The notes: a model not told the origin generated them from the sequence alone. DNA of 64,000 nt from Spironucleus salmonicida (GCA_000497125.2 CM035321.1:1268001-1332000), one strand, 5' to 3'. Numbered from the stretch's first letter, positions 35,988 to 49,589 are shown. Numbers and translations: made by a program.

Positions 35988-36115
35988 TTGTTAGGTCTGT
36001 AAACCAATCTTTGACCCGTGTAGACTAAAAGTAGGGAGTAGACTTTGGCCTTTAAAATAGAGTGGAAAGAAATTTATATTATTATATGTTATAAATAATA
36101 TTTCTAATTTTTTAC

Positions 36116-36664
36116 TCAGTTTCCGACTACACAAAAATCGCCCCAAACGACGCCATTTTCGCACGCATTAAGCTCGCACACCAGCTAATTGCCACTAATG
36201 ACTTTCCTAAACCCAATTTCGCACCGCACACTCTCAAAACACGCCCAGCCTTCCTATCTGCCCTCTAAATCGACCATTTCAAATCCTCTGGAACACTGCG
36301 CGCACCCCTTTCCGCCGTAGCCGTTATCGCACTCACAGCGGCCTTTTCGGACGTTAAAGCGGCCTCTGCCGCAGTTTTCCGCGACGAAGCAGCCGAAAAT
36401 TGCGTCAAAAAGTGCGTTTTCGGGGCAAATTTCGCAAAATTTTCCGCTCGAATTCCCGCATTTGCAGGCGAATTTCTGGCGCTTGGGCGAGTATTCGCAA
36501 GCGGCGAACGGGCACAGCGCGCAGTCCGAGGGCCGGCAGGTGAATTTTTAGCGTTTTTGGGCCGGATCGCATGGCAGGGCCTGGATGGTCAGGAGCAGCA
36601 GAAAAAGGAATATCGGGATTGCGAGCTGGAACGCTGCGTAGAGGTGGATTTGGTGTTATTTCAT
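36116..36664 (-). CDS. secreted cysteine-rich EGF-like protein, 182 aa
   Basis: ATG 36662-36664 opens a clear signal peptide (FQLAIPIFLFLLLLTIQALP, residues 12-31), followed by about 22 cysteines in a 150-residue chain with an EGF/laminin-like unit (CGRGRFNVRKGRCECDNGYG). There is no membrane anchor, so a secreted or cell-wall-type protein is likely. The gene is strikingly GC-rich compared with its AT-rich flanks. TGA 36116-36118 followed at once by AGTAAAA, a poly(A)-like motif. Related in style to, but not a fragment of, the long Cys-rich protein at 236-2056. Confidence 0.82.
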
Positions 36665-36960
36665 TTTTGTAATTTTGATAATTAATGTATAATAATGTGT
36701 AATTATTTGGAGTCGAAAATTTAGGCTGGTTGAGATGTTAAGCAAAGCTGTAGAAAAGAGGGTGGGAGAGAGTAGAAAGCTAGTAAATAGGAATAATGAT
36801 ATATAATAAGGTTAGTTGGTAAATGTAAGTGATGCTAAATAGAAGATAGAAAATTGTTTTTTAAGAATAATAGATGAAAACAATCATATAAATGTTACAT
36901 TAATGAAGTATTGACGCTCATATTAATATTTTTATAGTGTGTAAAATTAAAATAACTTGC

Positions 36961-38574
36961 TCATTTTTTACTTCTTTGCTTCATCTTCTTCTATATTTTT
37001 AAGATGTATATAATTCCATAAATTGAGAATGTAAGACAAGTTATAATGTATACACAACCAATAGTTACCGTAATGGCTTTTACTATTAGAAAGTCAGAAT
37101 ATTATTGTTTCTATGTTATTATCATTAGATTAAGGTTTTATTATGAATTTACGCTAGTAAATTTTGCTTCAATCATAATTGTATGATCTTTCAATAATTC
37201 AATGATATCTGCACACAACTATTTATCAATACATGCATAGCAATATTCCGACTAGTTAACATTTAATTAAATTTATTAGTTAATTTATTAAGGCATGACT
37301 TGTCCGTTCTTTTAAAATCTTAATAACATATTAAAATCAAGTGTTTATTTAATAGGTATTATGCATCCAAAAACTTACTTTTATCTAACTAAACCTAGAC
37401 ATATTTAACCATATTCTTGCTATATGAAAGCTTGAGTCCAACAAGAACTATATATTGGAATTACAGTTTTTTCTGCATTTTTAAATTCGTCATTCTAATA
37501 AAATAAAGTATCGAAATAAAAAGTACCACCCTCTTCTATTGCTGCATTAAAAGCAGTTCTACACTATTACTAGCTTTATAATGACCCAGAATCACATGCA
37601 TATATTGTAGTTTCCTATTTTTCATTATAAGTAGTAGAAGTAAAAGATTATTCTAAAATAATTTAGCCTCCCCCCGCGCTTACTGTTAATCTTTTTATAT
37701 AATATGTGAATCCTATATTATTAACAGCATCTCTAATTTTATCATAATCAGGAATATTTGGTACATTTACATGAAATGCAGTATTAGCTAATGAAACTCC
37801 TACATTTATATCCCCATAAAACTTAACACCCATACCTTATATATTAACAAAATCAATGAAAGTTGTAAGTGTAATTGTTGCTGCACCTTATTGTACAGTA
37901 AGTACCATTCTTCCATAAACAACAGCTTTTTCTCTAATACCAGGGAAAACAGAATTTCCAGTATATGTAAAATTTTATCCTATAAGTGTATATGAATCTA
38001 CAAATTACTTAAAATCTATATCCGCATAAATACCATCGACAGCCAATTACCCCTAAATAACTTATGATGTAATATCCCCAGCTGAATTTTTCTATGTTTC
38101 GATTTATTGTCTACATAACCCTGTGGAATCGACAGTTAATGTATAAGAATTAGAAGATACAGTCATTGCGCTAATTTTTGTATAACATGATGCAATTTCT
38201 GATAATATTTCATCAAAATAGTATATATTTAATTCAGTAATTAAAGAATAAGTGTAAATATGCACGATCATAAATGATTCAGACACAAAATCTGGTATAT
38301 TTTAAAACAATAATTCAGTTGTATTTTCATAATTATACTACTAATCTATAGTATAAATAATAGGAATAGTAGCATTTTTTAATATAAGTGAAGCTTATAT
38401 AGGTTAGCTTAAAGCTTAGCATGATTCATTAAAAGTTGGAAATAGCAGAATTTTAATTTATTAAACATTCTTATTATACTCTGCGACAGTTTCATTTTTG
38501 AAGCAATCTGTATACACGGTTTAGTATTCAGTAAACAAATAACCAGTTTATAAAACCATAAATAAACCTGACAT
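36961..38574 (-). CDS. type I membrane protein, 537 aa, paralogue of the one at 12352-13884
   Basis: ATG 38572-38574 (MSGLFMVLQTGYLFTEYQ, possible short signal) to TGA 36961-36963. The ectodomain of about 480 residues has roughly 16 Cys and several N-glycosylation-type sites. One membrane helix lies near 505-528 (IGCVYIITCLTFSIYGIIYI), followed by a basic tail (LKIQKKMKQRSKK). The N-terminal region aligns by eye with the 510-aa protein at 12352 (TDCFKNET, then QIKILLFPTFNESCQAL), and NQSEYC recurs in the last quarter. Very rich in TAA/TAG Gln codons. Probably a surface protein of a small paralogous family; function unknown. Confidence 0.75.
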
Positions 38575-38803
38575 TTTTATATTATGTTACAAACAATATC
38601 TTATAATCAAATCAAAATATAAGTTAATAAAAATGTGATATTTTTATATATTATTAATTAATATAGTAATTAATAATGTTAAATTTTAAATTTGCTTTTG
38701 TCTAATTGCCCGATAACATATTTAAATTAATAACTTTATATTGAGAGTAACAATAGAAGTACTTACTTTTTTCTATTGCCGACACAAACTATAAAGTAAC
38801 CTT

Positions 38804-41800
38804 ATGAGATAATTGTAGCTACTGCTCAATGTTCCAAGCTCTTCTAATCTATTACATATATTTTTCATTAACAGTATATTATATGAATATAGAGTACCCA
38901 TTCCATAATTCATGATCCCGCAAAAGTTCTAGGACTCCGAAAACCTTCGTACACTCACGTTGGCATAGAGAATGAATACATTTTAAACAGTAACTAAGGC
39001 AAAACCCCTTGATATACACTAAACCTTGAAAAATTGGTCAAGATAAACCGTTAAAACTTCTTCTTTAACTCAGCGTGTGAAAAATCCTGAATTTGAAATT
39101 CCTAAATCTCCTAATCTCTCATATGCAACAGCTGCAAAAAATCCTGAGCAGTCAATTTTATAAAATTACATTTAAAGGCATGAAAGCTAATCTCAACTAT
39201 TAATTAATAATTTTGTGCACTATTTAGACACACTGATTGTTGCAAGCTACGATGATCTATCTAAAACTAGAGAGGATTTTTAATATTAAATGAGTTCTTT
39301 TGAATGCCAGTATCTTAAATACATCGATGATGACTAAATCAAACCAATCAAGCTCATTCTCCAAATGAACTAAATTCGAGATGATACAACAGACTTTTTG
39401 AGTTCTATTGTTGATAAAATTAACAGGTAAAATGACCTCCTGATTTCTTCAACAACAACTGAAACCATACATATTGTTGATGAGTTATTTACTAACTCAT
39501 AAACCGAAGAATAAATAACCAGTCTCTTGTTGATACCATTAGACGATTTTAATGACAAGTAGGTTCGTCTAATCAAGTATCAGCAGGACTTTATCATCTC
39601 GTCCCAGGAGCGCGCCCAAATCACGAAAAATGATTTCCTGGCTCGTGCTCAATAAGTTATGAGAAACCGAAGAAAAGTAGCCGCTGAAGTACTAATTCGC
39701 GACTTCCGGGACTTCGTAATTCAGTAAAACGAGTGGAACAATATTCTAACGGCCGCTGTCAACGACTGTAACTGCCAGAACCAATAGATCAGTGCCAGTG
39801 TTCATGATGCTATGAGTGGTGTGTATGGTGCAAAAAGAGTGGAACTTTTCGCTCTAATTCGTGTATTTTTGCAAGGCCGTCATGAGGCTAGGTACGGAGT
39901 TAAAAATTTGTATTCTACATATTCTGAGGTCTACAATGCGCTTTTGGAGGCTCAAAATCGCACTATTGATGCGCTCACACAAATTAATATGCCAGGAACC
40001 CAGTACGTAGAGATGATTTTATAGGGCTGGGAAACTCGCTGGAACAAACGTATTGAGCTTCTAAAGTAGTAAAGTGAACTTTAGATGAAAGATAACGGAT
40101 TTTATGTTGCTGGGATTGTTATAATGTTCAGTTTTATTGAAAAAATTAAATTAGAAAGTCACGCAAATGATATAATAATGCAAAGTTATTTTGATAAGGT
40201 TTTAAATTCATTGGAAACTAGGTTTTAACGTGACTTGCAGCGCTATAATGGATGTATCAACACAATTAGTGTGTAATATAAGAAGATATGGAATATAAAC
40301 GAGGTTTAAAAAATGTCAGAGATAGCTTTAAAACTGATTTAAGCCATGGATTTAGCGTTAAAATAAAGATAAAATTAATTAGAAGTTATGACTGTTAATG
40401 AGGACAATATTTTTTCTAAGATAATAACAGACAAGATGTTTGAAGAAGTTTAACTATATATTTAACATCTTGTTGGTACAGATTTTAAATGCGAAAGCTT
40501 GGAATGCAAGAAAAGTGTTTAATGGAATAATGGTCGAATGTAAATTAAAGAATTAGATGAGATGATAAACGAAAGAGATTAAGATTTTTCGAAAGAAGGA
40601 GCTAGCGAAAAATAAAATTCTATTAAAGAAGATTCCAACTAACCTTAGCGAAGCAGTAGCTCGAAGAAATCAGACGTCAAGAAGGTGGAATAGAAAAAAT
40701 AGGATCCTAAAAAACCTGTTTAATATTAGTTAAACGAACAAGGACTTTATATGGATTTACCATTATTTGACAATATAGATTAAGCTTAATATATTAAAGA
40801 TCATGGGTTTTCATTTGGATAGGATAATGTTTCTGCAGAATAAATTGGAGAAGCAATCAAAATATCTATAACTGATCCTAACGAAAAGAAAAAAGAGGTT
40901 AAAAAAGGCAAAGATGATGTTGTTATGAATGCTATGCTTAATGCAGAAATAGGATAAACTATTGTTAATGTATAAACATAAAATGGCCAGATATAAATAT
41001 AACTGAAAATAACAGCTGATATTAGGTTACTAATGCATCTTGCAATTTTAATGTTTATGCAGGAAGAAGGAATAAGAAAAGCTTTTAATTAATCTGTATA
41101 AGATTTCCATAAGTAGATTAAACAATGGGAAGTTAGCTATATATCTATATTAAACGAAGTTTCGATGTAAAAACTAAAGGATAGCAAAGATAATTGGATA
41201 AAAGAGAAAGCTGCAATAGAAAAGCGCAATAAAAGTAAAAAGAAAGATACTGACGATGAGGAAATCCCCCCAGAACCTTAAGAACCTGATTAAATAGTTG
41301 AACTACCTTTAGATGTAATAGAGAAGCTACAGCATACTCGTGTACCATAATAAAAAGAATAGGACACGTAGAATATTTACTTAACTCTAGTGTATCAACT
41401 TCTACCTTATGAAGAACTGAAAAAGATACCTTTTGCAGAAAAGTATCAAATTGATATAGATGAAGTAATGTTTGAAACAATTGGTTGCTTAGACTCAACT
41501 CCTACAATTACTGCTCCATAGACTAGACAAAACAGTAGGCCTGGTACAGGTACTACTAGTAGAAAAGTATCTGCGCAATAAGACAAGAAGGGGAAACAAA
41601 AAGTCGAATAGAAAACGGATTAAATAATATTACCAAAACCATATAATATAAAAGAATTTTGGACAGATGCTAGACTTGTTACTCATGGTCAGTCAACAAT
41701 TTTACAAATGTTAGTAAACTAAGTAGTTTCTGTTGAGCTTGCCTAGATTTTAGAAAAGTCATATAAATGTTTATAACATTATAAGCGCGAAGGTAATATA

Positions 41801-44599
41801 ATCAGACAAAAATCTTCTTAGGATACATATGGTTTTTTGCTTTAATTATAGAGTCATAAAATGACTTATGTGTAATAAGCTGTTCAATCTATTGAATCAT
41901 AGTTCGCTATTAGAAATGGTATTTCGTAGCGTTTAATTGAAAAAGTTAACCACTTAGTGTCAAATATTTCAGTTGAGCATCTACAATGTGATAGCAGATA
42001 TGATTAATTATTACCAATATGTTAAAGAATATTCCCTGTATAAGAAAATACTTAGGTAATTAAAGAAGAAGTTAAAGGTAAGAAGGATGCTCCAAAGAAA
42101 ACTGAAAATAATTTTCAATAATAAGCAGACTCTATGCTTATTAAGAATAACATTGCTTAATATGTTTAACTTATTTCTAATGTCTAAACAGGGTAGGTAG
42201 AAAGTGTTTATTTTTAAGATTCATTAGGATAATCGATTCCTTTATTAAGAGCTACCTAAAAAGAATTTGAGACGATATTTTTACCTTTGGTTGTTAAAGA
42301 ATTAAAAAATTCTCCTTAATAAGTTCATAGAATTATTTTAAAATAATTAAATGCATATGTATATGCTATAAATAATAAATTAGAAACATAAATTATTCCA
42401 TAAGTTATGAGATAGATACTTATGATGTAAAGATAATTAGACAAGGAATTATAAGAAATTTCACAATGGGGTAGTGATAATGAAGTTTCTTGTGACTTTA
42501 GTTTTGCAGACCAAACTGTTGCATTTCTTCTTAATTCTTACAATATCCCATAAAAATTGGTCATCGTTGAAAATTCTAAAGCTACATCACACCCAACGCT
42601 AAATATTACAATATCATTAATTCAATAATTAGATATGATGAAATAGGACATTGAATCTAAGTTTTCATAGGATATTTATTTAATCAAACGAGTTATAACA
42701 TCGTTATCTAAAGTTATAGAAACATGCAATACATAATAGATTTAATAACATAATAAATAAGTATTAGTCTAAAGAGAGACTAGTAAATTATAGGCTTTGA
42801 TAACCGGTCGTTTCACATCACTAGATGCGTAACTTGATAATATTAAGGCAAACATTAAAAATGGAGAAAAATTATTTGCTCTGTAATATTTACATGAAGA
42901 TATGAAATAGTCCAAATCTGTACTACAAAGTCTTACTATGAAAAATAATTCTAGATCAAAAAGCTCTATTAGTTCATAGAAATAGCTAACATTTGTTAAT
43001 GATTAATAAATTTTGAGTAAGTCAGCTTAGTTTGTATAAAATAGTCTAAATTTAGAATTTATCTACTACTTACTTTCTTATGAAAGACAACTTACAGAAG
43101 TTGTTTATTTGAAATCTTCTAACTACACATTAGCATTAGAGTAATATTAGTAGAGATAGAAGGCATTTAATTCGTATTTCGGATTGTTTTCATCACTAGT
43201 TACTATGATTGATAAGTTATTTGTGAATAAGGACAAAATGGAATTTCAATAAATTTTAGATTTATGTAGTAATACCAACTAGTTTATTGGTTCGAATAAA
43301 TATGAAACAAAAAACAAAATATATGTAAATAACGACACAGTAGATATTGGAACCTAATTTGCTTCAGAGTATAATTAGTTAATTGCTAAATTTCCAGGAA
43401 TTATTATTTAAAAGGACAATATTCGTGAAAAATGTGTTACTGAATAAGACTGGGTTAATTACTATATCAATAAGATGGTTGATAGATTGGATAAAAGTTT
43501 TAGTGATCTTCGTATCAAATGCTAATCTATTGTTGCTTAAAGAGATAGTACTATGCAAATAATACTAAACAATTATAGATAGTATAGTTAAAAATTAATA
43601 ATTTAATTATTTACATAATAAAGATCATCAAGCGTTTTGTAATCTTAAAAGTTTAAAGAAGAGTTCTTAAAGCATTTTAATGGTTTGTATGATAAAGTTA
43701 GACCAGTTTTAAAATCATTACCTGAGAAGAAAGCATAACTTTTAGAATAAGGTCTATAATTTTATAATAGTATGAAAGTTCAGCTTTCACAATATGCAGA
43801 ATATCAAGACTAAGAATTTTCACTTTAGATTTAATTCTTATTATTATCAGTTTTGGTTCCTCATCTGCTTTTTTCATTATATCCATCAATACCAAACTCA
43901 TCATCAGTGTCATTATAAATATCAACATTGATAGATATCTTCACGAAAGATGATACAGTTCCTGTAAAAGAAGCAAAAGTTAAAACTCCGGTCGCAGAAA
44001 CCCGTAAGCTGGTTCTTTTATAAGAGATTGATTAGATATAACCATCGTCAGATGAGGTTTTTGCGAGTTAATATGTTAAATGTGTTAAGTGTCTCACCTA
44101 AAATCTGAATTCGAAGTAAATTATATTTGATATTTCTAAAATTGATTAAAAAGTACTGCTTTCTGCACAAAATAATCCTAAACCATAGTTAATGCAGCCT
44201 TTTGCAAAAGCACAATTAATACCTGTTGCTGATGCAGAATCATTAGAAATATATAGATAAAATGAGTCACGTCCAGCAAGTAAATTAGGTGAAAAACCTC
44301 CTGCAAAAGGGGCTCCTATTTTAGGAAAATAACCTGTGTTAATTAACTTTAATATTGCGTTGTAAAATCTTGTATTGGCTGATGATGAAAAATCCATGAA
44401 ATTTGGAATTAATGTTTCAGTTCCTGTTTCTAATGATAAGCTGAGCGTTGAGTATGGATCTAATATTGCTAACGCATGTTATTAAACTATTGATGGATGT
44501 TGTAGCGATACTAGTACAGTCAAAAATGCATTTGAAGAGGTTAATAAAGTAATTGAACAAGTATGGATAGAGTTTTAAGAAGCATTAACTTCAATCTGA
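38804..44599 (+). CDS. giant helical/coiled-coil protein, 1931 aa
   Basis: One TGA-free frame of 5.8 kb from ATG 38804 (MRQLQLLLNVPSSSNLL) to TGA 44597-44599. Protein-like sequence upstream of the Met at 39290 (NNFVHYLDTLIVASYDDLSK) supports the early start; Met at 38912 is an alternative. Most of the chain is helical with coiled-coil patches; low-complexity linkers rich in Gln, Lys and Ser lie near residues 600-660 and 930-960 (RQNSRPGTGTTSRK). Over 100 Gln are TAA/TAG. No membrane segment. Size and layout resemble large axonemal/cilia-associated proteins such as the CCDC180 type, but this is a guess. MSH6 starts 55 bp downstream on the same strand. Confidence 0.8.
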
Positions 44600-44654
44600 T
44601 TCTGATAATTTCATTGCTCATTTAATATTATAATTATTTATCCATTCCAAATTA

Positions 44655-47309
44655 ATGCCACCAATTCAGAAAAGTATAATGGACTTCTTAAAACCAAAAA
44701 CTTACACATAATCATAAGAAATTACTATTAAAAAAGAAGAGAAACAAATACCTAAGACACCTGTTCTAAAACCAATCAATCCAAAAGCTTCAGTTGGAAT
44801 ATTAAAAACACCTTCGCCAAAGCCTATTCATATAGCTCCAGCATATTCTCCTTCTAATTAATCTCCGTAAAATTCTATTGATGTGTCTCGGTTCTATTCT
44901 CCATCACCAATAGCCTAGGATGCAGATCCAATATTATTCAAACCTACCAAAGAAACGCCAATGTTGAAGTAATATAATTACATCAGAAATCAACTTGAAA
45001 TTGATACTGCTCTATTTTTACAAAATGGTGCATTCTACGAACTATATGAACAAGATGCTAGCTTTGGAGGTCAGTTTCTATAGCTAAAAGTCGTATAAAA
45101 ACATGAAAATATGGTAATGTCAGGGGTTCCTATGGTATAAGGTGATTTCTTCATAAAAAGGTCTCTTTAACTCAATCGACGTATCTGTGTGGCCCTCTAG
45201 TTCGAATAATAGGACCCAAGATTCAAAATATAAAAACGTGAAATTTCTTATCTTTTAAGTCCAGGGTTAATATAAGATCCTGATTTTTTGTCATCTAGTG
45301 CGTATGGTTTATTATTTTTAGATACTAATAGTGCTATTTTTATAGACCTTATAAAGTAATCTTTTAGTCATTTTGAAATTCCAGAAGATGAAGATTTATA
45401 ATAACTATTAATTTTAATTTAGCCTGCAGAAGTATTGACAAGTGATATATAAAAAGCATAGATTGCAAAAATTTATGTGAGCTGTGTAACGTACTATCCC
45501 GAAAGTTATTTTGAAAAGTTAGTTAACGAAGGAAAATTTTCACATTTTCCAAAAATTTTAAATCAATACTTAAGTTATATGAGAGTCGGTAAACTGAATT
45601 AAATGGAGTTTTAATAAGATGATATAACGAAAAATGTATTTTTACCATCGTCAACAATTTATTCACTTAATTTGGAATGTAAAACTGGATACTCTCTTCT
45701 CAAAACTATAAATTTCACATAAACAAAATAAGGGTTTTAAATGCTTAGAAAGTAGGTTTTAAGGCCGTTTTTCATGAAAGAAGATATATGTTAATATCAA
45801 AAACTAATCTAAAGCTTTGCATCAGTTTCACTCGAACAATTAAAGCAAATTCAAAAATAGTTGAAATAATGTATTGATTATGAAAAATATACTCATTATA
45901 TCATCAAATAAGCAGAAAATGTAAAATTTCCAATCAATTAATTTCAGGTACTAATCGTCTCTTTCTAAAAGGGAATTAACGTGTTGAATCAGCTTTTAAC
46001 TGAGCAATTTTACACCGTTTTTATCGATAGGGTAAATGTTGCATCCATTCAACAAATTGTTGATTAGTTCAACTAAAACTTCTAAATAATAAACAAAGAA
46101 CTACACTTGCACGATTCAAACTCTAATTTTCAATAGCAAAAACAAAAATCCGACGAGTTCTAAAACACTCTACTGTCATATTTGCGGGAATTAAAGCTTT
46201 CTTATGTGACATAACCAATCCTCGCCAAATCGCTCTCCTCAAAAGATTCCAGGAACTTCTTAGGTTTTACGCCAGCCCCTAACCAGTTTCTAGTTGTAGG
46301 CCGCGACCTACTTTCAACCGACCAGCTGCTGTCAGCCTTCAAGGGAAAACACTCATTAACCTACATTGCCTCCACCCAAACCGTCCACAAATTCGCATTT
46401 CCTGAAATTTTCTAAAAAGAAGTGGAAAATCAAATTCAAAGTCAAAACTGTATGCTCAAAACCTCAATTTCTGAATTTTTGAGCTACCTCAAAATCGACC
46501 AAATAGCCCAATTTTCGGCCCAAATCGCCCTATTCGATTTTGCGATTTCCCTCGCGATCCTGCCTCTCAAGCACGCGAATTTCCCCTGGTGTTTCCCGCA
46601 GATACAGACCGCCAGCGCCTCAAAACTCAGCTTCCGGAACGCGGTCCACCCGATCGCTTTCAGCACGCAAACCGCCTGGCAAAAGCAGTCGTTTTCCGCT
46701 TCAAAACCTGCGATTCTGACGGGCGCCAACACGTCCGGCAAGTCGACCGTCCTGCGGCTCATCGGAACGCTCGCGATTTTGGCGCAAATCGGCGCGCCGG
46801 TGCCCGCCGAAGAGGCCGTTTTGGTGCCGTTTTCAGCCGTTTTGGCGCGCGTTGGAGGCAGCAAAAGCGCGAATTCGACCTTCGCGGCGGAGTGCCTAGA
46901 GACCAGTTTCCTCACGAATAGTATGACGGGCCGAAGCCTGGTGCTGATCGACGAAATCGGCCGCGGGACTGAGAGCTCTGAAGGGGACGCGCTGGGGCAG
47001 GGCGTCTGCGTTGAAATACAAAAAATGGGTGTATGCGGAATCGTCGCGACGCACTCGGCACCCGTTAAAGCGCTAGCGGCAGTTCTGGGCATTTCGCTGA
47101 TCAATATGACCAGTTTTGTATAGAATTCGAGTGTTGTGAACAAGTACGAAATCGACGAAAGCGGAGAGGGGAAGAGCTACGGTATCGAGGTCGCGCGGGG
47201 GATGGGCATCCAGGAAAGCGTTATTGAGGAAGCCGAAAAATTGCGCGACTAAATGGAAAAGCAGAGAAAAATAAAACTTTTCTTAAAGCTTTAAGAGCTG
47301 TGCGTGTGA
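44655..47309 (+). CDS. MSH6: DNA mismatch-repair protein MSH6, 884 aa
   Basis: The mismatch-recognising subunit of MutS-alpha. Residues 5-12 (QKSIMDFL) form a PCNA-binding PIP box at the extreme N-terminus, typical of MSH6. A Pro/Ser-rich linker follows, then the Phe-x-Glu mismatch-reading motif in FYELYEQDA (Phe127). The C-terminal ATPase has Walker A GANTSGKST at 690-698, Walker B LVLIDEIGRGT near 766, and THSAP. The usual GPNxxGKS carries Ala for Pro. The protein is shorter than animal or yeast MSH6. The 5' two-thirds is AT-rich with many TAA/TAG; from about 46230 on it is GC-rich and uses CAA/CAG. ATG 44655; TGA 47307-47309, 1 bp from the next stop. Confidence 0.92.
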
Positions 47310-47310
47310 T

Positions 47311-47754
47311 TCAGAATATTTTTAACTGTGTAGCGAACCAAATTGTAGCTAAAAATGTGAAAATATATGCTAAAACGGACCCTAAGAATGCTGAGTAGAG
47401 TTCACCAACGCCAAAGTCAATTCCTGCAAAAGTGATCAGAATTAGCGTTATTGATGTTATTAGAATGCTTCGTAAGAGGTTGATTGTGATGAAGATGTTA
47501 TCACCTAGCTTACGTCGAATTCGGATTGAAACAATGGAATAAAGGATCAAAATTAGCTAAAATAATATTACTATTATAACTAGGCAAATAATAATTGAGT
47601 ATTTTGGGAGAAGTTTTGGTTTTTCTAGTTATAAATCGAAATAGGCTAATAAAAATAATGCAACTATATTAAGGAGTATATCTGAGCGAGTAGATACCAA
47701 ATTTTCATATTAAATTGCTCTGGATCGGAGATATGCTTTTTGAGAGGTGTCCAT
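47311..47754 (-). CDS. four-helix membrane protein, 147 aa
   Basis: ATG 47752-47754 (MDTSQKAYLRSRAIQYENL) to TGA 47311-47313. Four hydrophobic segments: about 28-44 (DILLNIVALFLLAYF), 54-75 (SIIICLVIIVILFQLILILYS), 88-108 (LLRSILITSITLILITFA) and 118-140 (FLGSVLAYIFTFLATIWFA). Basic SIRIRRKLGDN lies between helices 2 and 3. No family is recognised. Its stop is 1 bp from the MSH6 stop. Confidence 0.7.
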
Positions 47755-47875
47755 TATTACTACAATAATCTACAAATGGATATTATATACTTATATACTA
47801 AATACTACTCTACTGTACATATTAATATTAAATATATAATATTAATCTAATTCCCGTTCCGATTATTGTTTGAAT

Positions 47876-49576
47876 ATGTCAAAATCAAAAAATAAACGTT
47901 AATAAAATTCAGAAATAGATAGAGTATTACGCTAGATTGATGAAGGACTAGATGAATTTGAGTCTATGTGGGGGGAATTTTCTGTGAACTCTAAGCAAGA
48001 ATAGCAATTGAGATCTCAATTATAAAAGTTGTAGAAACTTAGATCATAAGTTAGAGTATGGTTAGATGATCCGACATTAAAAGAATACCATACTAAACTA
48101 TCGAATGCTAGGGTGTTAATTGAAGCAGAGATGAGACGATTTAAAGTTTCCGAAAAATCAATCCGATCTAAAGGTGGAGATGAAGATTACTGCACAGGGC
48201 CTAGAGCTGCTGCTATTGCATGGGCAGATCATTGTTGCACTAAATTATAGGTAGAAATTACAAAGCTCGAGGATGAAGGTGGAAAAAAATAAAAACGTTA
48301 GCGAGAATAATAGGCTGGCACATATAAAGATCATTTAAATATACTTCAATAGATTAGATAAGGTTTAGAAGAATCTATTATTGAAGCAGAAGATGTTGAT
48401 AACTTCAAAGACCTAGTGGACGAGTTTATAGAATCTATTTCTTCTGGATATTAGGATTTAGATTTTGAAATTTATGATGATATTATTTCTATTATTGAAT
48501 AAGGGGGGCATGAATCTGAATCTTCGGAATAAGATATAGTTAACAACTCATAACCGAAAATTTTAATGACAAGCTCTTAAACTGAAACTCTAGTTTAATA
48601 ACCTGCTCCAATCTCAATATTATCTCCAAAACTATTAATTTCTCCCCCAGCAACTATTTCTCCCACAGAATCCTCGAGTATTTAATAAAAACTATACATA
48701 GGGCCACCAAAATAAGTAATAGCTGCTCCTCACTAGTCAACAGAATCAATTTCGCCACCAGAGTATTATAAACCACCTTAAATATAGACAAAGTTATCAA
48801 TTGAGCCTCCACCTTAGAAATTATTATAACCAGAACCATTAAAAATGTAGACTATATCTCAACCTGTACAATTAACTAAAAAATCATTTGCAGTTAATGC
48901 TACTACACAACAAAATTTAACAAATATTATTCCTGGTGAGTACTTAACAGGCGTGGAGATAATGGAAAAATGGACTAATAATGAGTCATGTGGATTAATT
49001 GGTAATCTCTCAACGGAATAGCTATTACTGATTTAGGAAAATTAGCTTTATAGCAGTAGTACAAGAAATCATTACTTATAGTATTAATTAGAGATGAATA
49101 AAAGAAGCTTATAAATTAATATGAGCTAAAAAATGAGAGATTTGGATAATTAAATTTAACCTAGATTATATTAAAATTAAGAAACATAATTATCTAACCC
49201 AGAATTAAATTAAAGACTAGAAAAAGCCAAAAAATTATTATTAAAGGATCCTCTTGGTTCTTAAGCACTTAAAGTACCTTAGGTCATGAAATTATCAACA
49301 CCAGGAGAGTCAGTTACTTAAGAAACTTGCCTTAAATTAGAGACAAAAATATTTGATTAGATACCTGCTGAAGTTGCTTTCTATGCAGCCTCTAGTAAAA
49401 ATAAATCTAGAGATCAATATCTAGCTGGTTTGAGCTTGAAGAATCGTGGATGGCATTTTTCACCAATAGTAGGTCGTTGGGTTAAGAAGGATGCAGGAAA
49501 ACTTTAATTTTACGAGTTTGGTGAAGGAATTAGAGAAGTTGAAGAAGGTTTAGATGGAATGTTTGATATTATGTGA
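47876..49576 (+). CDS. CNOT3: CCR4-NOT complex subunit 3 (CNOT3/NOT5), 566 aa
   Basis: A subunit of the cytoplasmic mRNA deadenylase complex. Residues 12-105 match the Not3 N-terminal coiled coil: EIDRVLRQIDEGLDEFESMW, QLQKLQKLRSQVRVWL, then LIEAEMRRFKVSEK. A long Pro/Ser/Gln-rich linker follows. Residues about 495-566 form a NOT box: VAFYAASSKNKSRDQYLAGL, LKNRGWHFSPIVGRW, ending LDGMFDIM. The combination of both ends identifies CNOT3 rather than CNOT2. ATG 47876; TGA 49574-49576. The linker is dense in TAA/TAG Gln codons. Confidence 0.88.
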
Positions 49577-49589
49577 ATTAATATTGCAG

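Noticed and set aside
46484-47143. Long open frame (219 codons) on the minus strand opposite the MSH6 ATPase domain
   Set aside because: It is the antisense shadow of a GC-rich coding region; the plus strand has the unmistakable MutS Walker motifs in a frame continuous with the upstream MSH6 sequence.
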